A stretch of DNA of 5,028 nt. Source: an uncultured Clostridia bacterium (GTDB lineage: Bacteria > Bacillota > Clostridia > Oscillospirales > Ruminococcaceae). The stretch lies in assembly GCA_947175655.1 (NCBI GenBank), contig CAMWNQ010000126.1, forward strand, positions 1 to 5,028, in the 5' to 3' direction. Below the pieces are notes generated by a model. That model saw only the letters and a list, made by a program, of their open reading frames with translations, made no database searches and was not told the origin of the DNA. The translations under genes and the position numbers were made by a program. Positions 1 through 4,031 of this stretch are shown piece after piece; position 1 is the stretch's first letter; each line of letters begins with the position of its first letter.

Positions 1-57
1 TTGAGTTTGTGGTTATTCTCATTATAACAGATTTTGGCGGTTTTTTCTATTTTTTAA

Positions 58-399
58 TCGAACTCGCGTTCGAAAAGATCGAAAAGCGTCTGGAACAAGT
101 TGTTTATTAAGAACAAACACTTTGAAAATCTGATAAAGGTTTATGACCGTCCGAAAGCGTTATTTTACTGCGACCCTCCGTATTTCAAGACCGAAAAATA
201 CTATGATGCAGAGTTTCTGAAGTCTGACCACGAACGCCTGAAATCCTGTCTGGATAATATCAGAGGAAAATTTATTCTGTCATATAATGATAATGAATAT
301 ATTCGCAGTCTGTATAGCAAATATGAAATTATTCCGGTTGAACGCCAGAATAATCTTTCAAAAGGCTCGTATAGGGAACTGATAATAAAGAATTTATGA
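58..399 (+). pseudogene. C-terminal part of a D12-class (Dam-type) N6-adenine DNA methyltransferase, frameshifted
   Basis: This is the C-terminal third of a phage-type Dam/D12 adenine methyltransferase, which transfers a methyl group from S-adenosylmethionine to N6 of adenine in DNA. The catalytic motif DPPY is plain (codons at about 172-183, context FYCDPPYFKTEKYY). It is followed by the family's GKFILSYND segment and the ending SYRELIIKNL. From 100 to 399 the frame is open, beginning at a TTG with no ribosome binding site, so that is not a true start. In the next frame, 60-107 reads ELAFEKIEKRLEQVVY then a stop. Removing one T from the TTT at 103-105 joins them as RLEQVV-IKNKHFENL, which fits the family. 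The upstream two thirds, including the SAM-binding N terminus, is absent or beyond the window. Codons 3-59 give a hydrophobic stretch I do not recognise. Family certain, product non-functional as written. Confidence 0.8.
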
Positions 400-455
400 T
401 ATATTTTTTTTAGAATAATCATAACGAATTCGATTAGATTACTGTAAAATAAATA

Positions 456-491
456 TATAATACAACGGACTATTTTTAACATCAGTTGTAT
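456..491 (+). promoter_or_regulatory. Candidate promoter/operator region upstream of the Mom-like gene
   Basis: The 140 bp between the methyltransferase end and the Mom-like start holds a perfect TATAAT at 456-461 but no convincing -35 at the right distance. Immediately over and after it lies a 7-bp inverted repeat, ATACAAC (460-466) and GTTGTAT (485-491), 18 bp apart. The right arm contains TTGTAT (486-491), which could also be a weak -35 for TATATT at 510-515 (18-bp spacer). The repeat could be an operator or an RNA hairpin. Which promoter is used cannot be decided from sequence. Confidence 0.35.
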
Positions 492-539
492 CGGTGATTT
501 ACAAAGGATTATATTTTTATACCGAAAGGAATTTTAAAA

Positions 540-1328
540 ATGGAAGTAATAAAGCATACAAAAACGCTCGGAACATTGATTGTAAAGCCTATTGAAAAGC
601 AAACTGCAAAGAAAATTATTGTCAAAAATCATTATTCGCACAAATGGAATTCAAGCTTTGGCATTATTAATTTTGGCATCTTTAGAGATGATTCTGACAT
701 ATGTCTCGGAACGGCGGTATTTGGAAAAATGATGAACTCACATTCTTTCAAATCAATTTCGGACGATTTGAAAGAAAATAAAATTCTTGAATTGAATCGT
801 TTGTGGGTTGATGACTGTCTGGGACATAATGCAGAAAGTTTATTTATTGGGGCGTGCTTCAGAATTCTGCGTTCTGAATATCCGTATATTAAGGCAATTC
901 AAAGCTTTGCAGACGGTCATTTAGGGTGCGGAACGATTTATAAGGCAACAAATTTTAGATATTTCGGCGTTCATAAAACACTGTTTTATGAAAATACAGT
1001 TGCAGGAGAAATTACAAATAATGCGGTAATGACAAACGCTGCTTGTACCGGAATTATACGTATGAACAAACAATGGTGTGAGGGTATTTTAAAGCCGTTT
1101 GTTGTAAATACATACCGATATATTTATCCCCTCAAAAAAATTAGCTTTAAACTCAAGGAGAAGCCATATTCTGAATATAATATAGGGAAAGAGTATCCGG
1201 CAGATTATATACATAATGTAAGATATATCTACCGTGCATTATGTCTTGCCTATATACTGGGATTTTCTGATGATTTTGAAGTACTGAAAAACTGGATTCT
1301 GAATCATCAGACAAAGGAAGAAATTTAG
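540..1328 (+). CDS. mom: Mom-like adenine hypermodification protein (GNAT-like fold), 262 aa
   Basis: This resembles the phage Mu Mom family. Mu Mom converts DNA adenine to N6-methylcarbamoyl (acetamido) adenine, which protects phage DNA from many restriction enzymes. Supporting motifs are VKNHYSHKW (about residues 28-36), ELNRLWVDD (84-92) and the ADGHLGCGTIYKATNFRYFG block (124-143), which matches the family pattern of an acidic-Asp segment followed by G-T-I-Y-x-A-T-N. There is no signal peptide or membrane segment. The ATG at 540 is supported by AAAGGA at 525-530, nine bases upstream. Length is slightly above Mu Mom. The C-terminal 70 residues are less family-like, and the TAG stop is followed by 33 further open codons in the same frame. 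It lies 140 bp after an adenine methyltransferase remnant, suggesting a DNA-modification block. No com-like small zinc-protein gene is visible upstream. Family assignment is from motif recognition only; a related GNAT-fold protein is the main alternative. Confidence 0.75.
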   Translation: MEVIKHTKTLGTLIVKPIEKQTAKKIIVKNHYSHKWNSSFGIINFGIFRDDSDICLGTAVFGKMMNSHSFKSISDDLKENKILELNRLWVDDCLGHNAESLFIGACFRILRSEYPYIKAIQSFADGHLGCGTIYKATNFRYFGVHKTLFYENTVAGEITNNAVMTNAACTGIIRMNKQWCEGILKPFVVNTYRYIYPLKKISFKLKEKPYSEYNIGKEYPADYIHNVRYIYRALCLAYILGFSDDFEVLKNWILNHQTKEEI

Positions 1329-1334
1329 AATTAT

Positions 1335-1430
1335 ATGACGCTGGCTCTTCAGAATAAATATATTCTCCAGAGGGCTGAAAGAAATAATTTGAAGTATAAA
1401 ATTGAGGAACTTTATTCAGTCTTCGTATGA
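1335..1430 (+). other. Possible 31-codon ORF or in-frame extension of the Mom-like gene
   Basis: After the TAG at 1326-1328 the same frame stays open to TGA at 1428-1430. From the ATG at 1335 it would encode 31 residues, roughly MTLALQNKYILQRAERNN then LKYKIEELYSVFV, an amphipathic helix-like sequence. The only Shine-Dalgarno-like stretch (AGGAAG, 1315-1320) is about 14 bases away, so independent initiation looks poor. It may instead be the former C terminus of the Mom-like protein, cut off by an amber mutation, or simply non-coding. Confidence 0.25.
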
Positions 1431-1446
1431 TTTTATAATGTAATAA

Positions 1447-1459
1447 GTTGTAATACAAC
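1447..1459. promoter_or_regulatory. Near-perfect 13-bp dyad GTTGTA-A-TACAAC, candidate operator
   Basis: A 6-bp inverted repeat around a single central base sits 7 bp upstream of the -35 box of the XRE gene promoter. Its size and position suit a repressor or activator site. The same GTTGTA/TACAAC half-sites occur, more widely spaced, upstream of the Mom-like gene (460-491). Confidence 0.35.
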
Positions 1460-1465
1460 AAATAT

Positions 1466-1494
1466 ATGACAAATAGCTGACAATAATATATAAT
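1466..1494 (+). promoter_or_regulatory. Sigma-A-type promoter of the XRE regulator gene
   Basis: ATGACA (1466-1471, five of six to TTGACA) is followed after exactly 17 bp by a perfect TATAAT (1489-1494). Transcription would start near 1501, giving a leader of about 35 bases before the ATG at 1537. Confidence 0.65.
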
Positions 1495-1538
1495 ATAACC
1501 ATATATTAATTATTGTTATATAAAGGCGGTTATATTAT
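1490..1538. repeat. 11-bp perfect inverted repeat spanning the -10 box and the start codon of the XRE gene
   Basis: ATAATATAACC (1490-1500) and GGTTATATTAT (1528-1538) are exact reverse complements, separated by 27 bp. The left arm overlaps the -10 hexamer and the right arm overlaps the end of the Shine-Dalgarno and the start codon. A smaller nested pair, CAATAAT (1481-1487) and ATTATTG (1509-1515), lies on the same stretch. The left arm should precede the transcription start, so a DNA operator pair bound by the encoded protein (autorepression) is more likely than an mRNA hairpin. Confidence 0.45.
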
Positions 1539-1797
1539 GATTAAAATTCATCTCTCACGAATTCTTGGTGAAAAGCGTATGAGTCAGGCTGAACTTGCAC
1601 GTCAGACCGGTATAGGACCATCAACGGTCAGCGACATCTACAACGAAATTACTGAACGTCTGAATGTTGACCATCTTGACAGAATGTGTGAATTTCTTGG
1701 CTGTGACATTACAGACCTGATAGAATATATTCCGAATGCCCAGAAGAAAACCGGAACATTTCTCATAAAAGAAGAACACGGCAACTGCAAAAAATAA
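1537..1797 (+). CDS. Cro/C1-type (XRE) helix-turn-helix regulator, 86 aa
   Basis: A single-domain DNA-binding protein of the Cro/C1 family, probably a phage or accessory-element regulator. The helix-turn-helix is at residues 16-35 (SQAELARQTGIGPSTVSDIY), followed by the hydrophobic packing helix DHLDRMCEFLGCDITDLIEY (46-65) typical of short Xre proteins. The C-terminal 20 residues are polar and lack an oligomerisation or peptidase domain, so this is a Cro-like rather than LexA/CI-like repressor. I chose ATG 1537 because AAAGGCGG (1522-1529) lies seven bases upstream; a TTG at 1513 in the same frame has no ribosome binding site. It has its own promoter (1466-1494) with inverted repeats over the -10 box and start codon, suggesting autoregulation. 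A terminator follows at 1814-1860. It appears intact, unlike most neighbours. Confidence 0.85.
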   Translation: MIKIHLSRILGEKRMSQAELARQTGIGPSTVSDIYNEITERLNVDHLDRMCEFLGCDITDLIEYIPNAQKKTGTFLIKEEHGNCKK

Positions 1798-1813
1798 ATT
1801 CCTGAAATTATTG

Positions 1814-1860
1814 AAACGCTTCTGAAAGACCTCTGAAAAGTTTTTTTAAAGCGTTTTTTT
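1814..1860 (+). terminator. Rho-independent terminator after the XRE gene
   Basis: AAACGCTT (1814-1821) pairs with AAGCGTTT (1849-1856), an 8-bp stem with a 27-base loop, followed by a T-rich tract reaching past 1860. The large loop makes it weaker than a compact hairpin, but its place 17 bases after the stop fits. Confidence 0.6.
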
Positions 1861-1918
1861 ATTTTTATTCCTGCATTGTTTTTTTCTATTCATTGTAATA
1901 TTGCATAATCTATATATT

Positions 1919-1967
1919 AAAAACCACTCTTAAAAACTCTTCAACAGTGCTTTTTGAGTGGTTTTTT
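1919..1967. terminator. Bidirectional terminator between the converging gene blocks
   Basis: AAAAACCACTC (1919-1929) and GAGTGGTTTTT (1956-1966) form an 11-bp stem with a 26-base loop. The T run lies on the right arm for + strand transcripts, and the A run on the left arm becomes a U run for - strand transcripts. It starts directly after the stop codon of the leftward Gp37-like fragment (1969), so it can end both the XRE and the tail-gene transcripts. The 1861-1918 stretch before it is AT-rich with nothing recognisable. Confidence 0.75.
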
Positions 1968-1968
1968 A

Positions 1969-2196
1969 TTATACTGATTTTTTGTATTTTGGGTGCAAGA
2001 TTACAATAAGATAATCATCATTTTCTGCGTCTGTTTTCAGTGAAACCGATTCAATAATTCCGAAATTTGTTTTGTTATCGTCACATCCGATTATTTTACC
2101 AATTTGAAAAATAGATAAATTCCGTGGATTTGCAGCTATGAAAATTTCAAACTGTCCGCACTGGTAATATTCTATGTCCCTGTTACAATGATTCAC
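1969..2196 (-). pseudogene. Gp37-like (ReqiPepy6-type) siphovirus tail protein, internal fragment cut at both ends
   Basis: Residues 7-65 (DIEYYQCGQFEIFIAANP ... FGIIESVSLKTDAENDDYLIV) match the N-terminal region of the Gp37-like tail proteins that follow Dit in many Firmicutes siphoviruses, where the pattern is S-L-I-W-x-x-x-Y-Y-x-x-G-D-F-E and later GIIE...TDxENGDYLIV. These act at the tail tip or baseplate. The apparent GTG start at 2196 has no ribosome binding site and residues 1-6 come from inverted sequence. The true start and first 31 codons lie on the opposite strand at 2222-2314. At the other end, family similarity stops after DYLIV and the frame ends ten residues later, whereas full-length members run to several hundred residues. 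The rest of the gene has evidently been deleted. Non-functional as it stands. Confidence 0.75.
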
Positions 2197-2316
2197 ACGG
2201 ACGCTTACTTAGGAGTTTAAAATGCAAATAGAAGTTTATGATATGCAGGCAATTGACAGTGAAATTTCTATCACTCTTGAAGCGGTCTGCGACAGCTTTT
2301 CAAGTCTGCTCTGGGA
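2177..2316. other. 134-140 bp micro-inversion across the Dit/Gp37-like gene boundary
   Basis: The segment carries the last codons of Dit (2182-2220, reading VTMIHTDAYLGV stop) and the ribosome binding site, start and first 31 codons of the Gp37-like gene (2211-2314), all on the + strand, while the rest of both genes is on the - strand. Flipping it between TCCC (2177-2180) and GGGA (2313-2316) restores both reading frames with no base gained or lost. End homology is short: ATGTCCC (2174-2180) against GGGAGAT (2313-2319), six of seven complementary. Confidence 0.8.
2182..2220 (+). pseudogene. Displaced C-terminal end of the Dit tail protein (inverted)
   Basis: Read on the + strand in the frame ending at TAA 2218-2220, this encodes VTMIHTDAYLGV. 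The ending Y-L-G-V is typical of Sipho_tail/Dit proteins. In the restored orientation it follows ...RNVKNLP of the main Dit gene, and AGGAG inside its last codons serves the next gene. Confidence 0.7.
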
Positions 2317-2365
2317 GATTTTTTACATTCCTGACAGCTGTTACATTAAAAGTATTTTTACCTGA
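2222..2365 (+). pseudogene. Displaced N-terminal end of the Gp37-like tail protein (inverted), 47-codon ORF
   Basis: ATG 2222 sits six bases after a perfect AGGAG (2211-2215). The first 31 residues, MQIEVYDMQ ... AVCDSFSSLLW, match the family's usual start (E-x-E-V-Y-D and D-S-F-x-S-L-I-W). From residue 32 the frame runs into the antisense of Dit (EIFYIPDSCYIKSIFT) and stops at 2363-2365. The last 16 residues are therefore an artefact of the inversion. Rejoined to D7 of the - strand fragment it gives SSLLW-DIEYYQCGQFE, a continuous family match. No promoter is seen for it on the + strand. Confidence 0.75.
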
Positions 2366-3127
2366 CTGAAGTACAAGCCAGCTTGAACCTGACACAAGAC
2401 GGTTGATAATATTATAATCAATGCCGTTGCGTGTCAGTGTTACTGTTTTGTTGCCTGTTTTTGTAGTAATCGTAATAACATCACCTTTGAGAATTTCGCC
2501 TTTGATTTGCAGATGCTCTCCGGTTATGGAATTATTGATTGTCGGCGTAAAAGCATCATCAACGTCCTCTATCTTAATTGTAAATCCGGTTACATCTCCG
2601 TTGTTTTCAATAGACATATTACCGGTTCTGCTGTATGTTCCAAGAGGGAAGGGGACATCGTTTTCCGGAAAAGGAAAGTGAAATGCTCCTGTTATCTGCC
2701 TGTAATATGCATAAACCGGCGTTATGCTGTACCAGTAGATATCTGGACAGATGATACTGATTTGTCCTTTTGTTAGAGGAGAAAAATTATCCATTTCACA
2801 AGTTTCCACATAACCTTCCGTATACACATCAATATTTGATGTGCGATAATATATTTTTATATATCGGGAAGGTCTGACTACTCTGTAAAGCTGATGACGA
2901 CGTTTTTCAATATCAATGCCACGCATTTCAAACTGAATGACTATGTTCCGCTTGTCGATGAAAGCGTTATTGAGATAGCTTCCGTTTATTCCGGCATAGG
3001 ATGAGGTGCTGATTGTTCCGGCTGGCGGATTTAGATCCTCAATTTTCGAGATCATATACTGATTGCCGGTGGTGGTCATATTGATTTTCTTGCCGGTTTC
3101 GTTTTCTAAAATTAAAGTGAATTGCAT
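2300..3127 (-). CDS. Siphovirus distal tail (Dit/Sipho_tail-type) protein, C-terminal end replaced by inversion
   Basis: This is a phage tail-family protein of the distal tail (Dit) type, which forms the hub joining tail tube and baseplate. The start MQFTLILENETGKKINMTT at 3127 is chosen because AGAGG lies seven bases upstream (+ strand 3135-3139), although the frame is open further. Recognisable parts are the N-terminal beta-rich domain with IDIEKRRHQLYRVVRPSRYIKIYY (about 75-100), a middle PDIYWYS segment near 130, and a C-terminal part with the GDV/GKNTFNVTA pattern near 255. The frame ends ...NLP-EQT at 2300. The last three residues come from the inverted segment, and the expected ending VTMIHTDAYLGV is found reversed at 2182-2220. 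The loss is only about 12 residues, so folding may be partly kept. It follows the tape measure gene in the usual order, but a + strand cargo gene now separates them. Confidence 0.75.
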   Translation of the reverse strand: MQFTLILENETGKKINMTTTGNQYMISKIEDLNPPAGTISTSSYAGINGSYLNNAFIDKRNIVIQFEMRGIDIEKRRHQLYRVVRPSRYIKIYYRTSNIDVYTEGYVETCEMDNFSPLTKGQISIICPDIYWYSITPVYAYYRQITGAFHFPFPENDVPFPLGTYSRTGNMSIENNGDVTGFTIKIEDVDDAFTPTINNSITGEHLQIKGEILKGDVITITTKTGNKTVTLTRNGIDYNIINRLVSGSSWLVLQSGKNTFNVTAVRNVKNLPEQT

Positions 3128-3149
3128 GCTAAGACCTCTTTCCTGCGAA

Positions 3150-3178
3150 TTGACTTTTTCAATGAAATGTGATATAAT
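3150..3178 (+). promoter_or_regulatory. Strong extended -10 promoter for the EFR1-family gene
   Basis: TTGACT (3150-3155), a 17-bp spacer and TATAAT (3173-3178), with TG one base before the -10 (3170-3171), nearly match the consensus. It lies just upstream of Dit on the opposite strand, so the cargo gene is transcribed against the tail operon. A GGAGG ribosome binding site (3203-3207) precedes ATG 3214 by six bases. Confidence 0.75.
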
Positions 3179-4009
3179 ATGAACATACAAATTGAAATTT
3201 GTGGAGGTAAAAAATGAACAAACAAAAAGTAATACAATTGATTTTCAGTCCTACAGGAACTACAAAAAAAATTGCAGATGAAATCTGCAAAGGAATCTGT
3301 GAGAAATTTACAACAATTGATCTTTACTTTGAAATTGAAAAACAAACCATTGAAAGTAATGTTTTAATTATCGCAGCTATTCCTGTTTATGGTGGCAGAG
3401 TTCCACATATTGCAGTTGAAAGAATTATGAAACTGAATACTGCGGGCAACCAAGCTGTTGCAATTGTAGTTTATGGAAACAGAGCCTATGATGACGCATT
3501 GCTTGAATTGAAAGATACATTAGATATGATTGGTTGCAAAGTAATTGCAGGTGGTGCTTTTGTAGCGGAGCATTCCATGATACGAGAAATTGCAGCGGGA
3601 AGACCAGACAGAAATGATATAGAGACTGCATTTAATTTTGGAAAGAAAATTGCTGACAAACTGAATTGCAATGATACAAAGGAAATCACTGTACCAGGAA
3701 ATTCGGGATATAAAGATAAAAAGCCTGCAAATGGAATGACTCCGAAAACAAATAAGGCTTGTATTGCCTGTGGTAAATGTGCAAAAGTCTGTCCTGTTGG
3801 AGCAATTCTTGCCGACGATCCAAAAAAACTTCCAAAAATTGTATTGGCTGTATGAGATGTGTGTCAATCTGTCCAAATCACGCAAGAGCATTAGCGAAGC
3901 CTGTTGCTCTTTTGGTTACCACAGTTCTTTTATCTGCGAAAAAGAAAATTGGTAAACCCGAGATCTTCATCTGATTATGCAAATAACTCCCAATTTTCAA
4001 AAATGAAAT
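3156..4009. repeat. Imperfect direct repeat flanking the EFR1-family gene
   Basis: TTTTCAATGAAAT (3156-3168) and TTTTCAAAAATGAAAT (3994-4009) are identical except for three extra A residues. They bracket the opposite-strand cargo gene almost exactly. Joining them would leave a tape measure-Dit gap of roughly 60-70 bp, a normal spacing. The sequence is low-complexity, so chance similarity is possible. Confidence 0.3.
3214..3974 (+). pseudogene. EFR1-family flavodoxin-ferredoxin protein, -1 frameshift at an A7 run
   Basis: A two-domain electron-transfer protein of the EFR1 type. Residues 1-150 are a flavodoxin-like domain with the FMN phosphate loop SPTGTTKKIA (12-21) and AIPVYGGRVP (55-64). 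Next comes a 2[4Fe-4S] ferredoxin domain: first motif CIACGKCAKVCP (C183, C186, C189, C193) in the initial frame. That frame ends at TGA 3853-3855 after DDPKKLPKIVLAV. The second motif, CIGCMRCVSICP, lies in the -1 frame and runs to TGA 3972-3974. A one-base step at the A7 run (3822-3828) gives DDPKK-TSKNCIGCMRC, as in family members, and about 253 residues, the usual length. It is a typical cytoplasmic redox protein of anaerobic Clostridia, not a phage structural gene, inserted between two tail genes and read the opposite way from its own promoter. No clear terminator was found. Precise substrate unknown. Confidence 0.8.
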
Positions 4010-4031
4010 AGCAGTCATAAATTAATCTTTT

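Noticed and set aside
58..73. Palindrome TCGAAC-TCGC-GTTCGA as a tRNA T-arm remnant or attachment site
   Set aside because: A GTTCGAA loop-like string is present, but there is no acceptor, anticodon or second copy. It lies within the methyltransferase coding sequence.
201..482. Leftward frames opposite the methyltransferase and (1153-1461) the Mom-like gene
   Set aside because: No motif, no ribosome binding site and complete overlap with recognised genes on the + strand.
400..539. Mu-like Dam/GATC control of the mom promoter
   Set aside because: There is no GATC in this interval, and no com-like gene precedes the Mom-like gene.
2177..2316. Dedicated phase-variation switch with its own recombinase
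   Set aside because: The terminal inverted repeats are only 4-7 bp, no invertase gene is visible, and the downstream gene is truncated in either orientation. A chance inversion is the simpler reading, though read data could revive the idea.
2421..2776. Open frames on the + strand within the Dit region
   Set aside because: They are antisense to a well-supported Dit gene, with no ribosome binding site or recognisable domain.
3764..3974. Independent small genes overlapping the end of the EFR1-family gene
   Set aside because: One frame is simply the shifted C-terminal ferredoxin motif of the same gene. The other has no motif or ribosome binding site.
3975..4031. Terminator for the EFR1-family gene
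   Set aside because: Only a weak bulged hairpin (about 3993-4009) is present, and the nearest T run is some 20 bases later.
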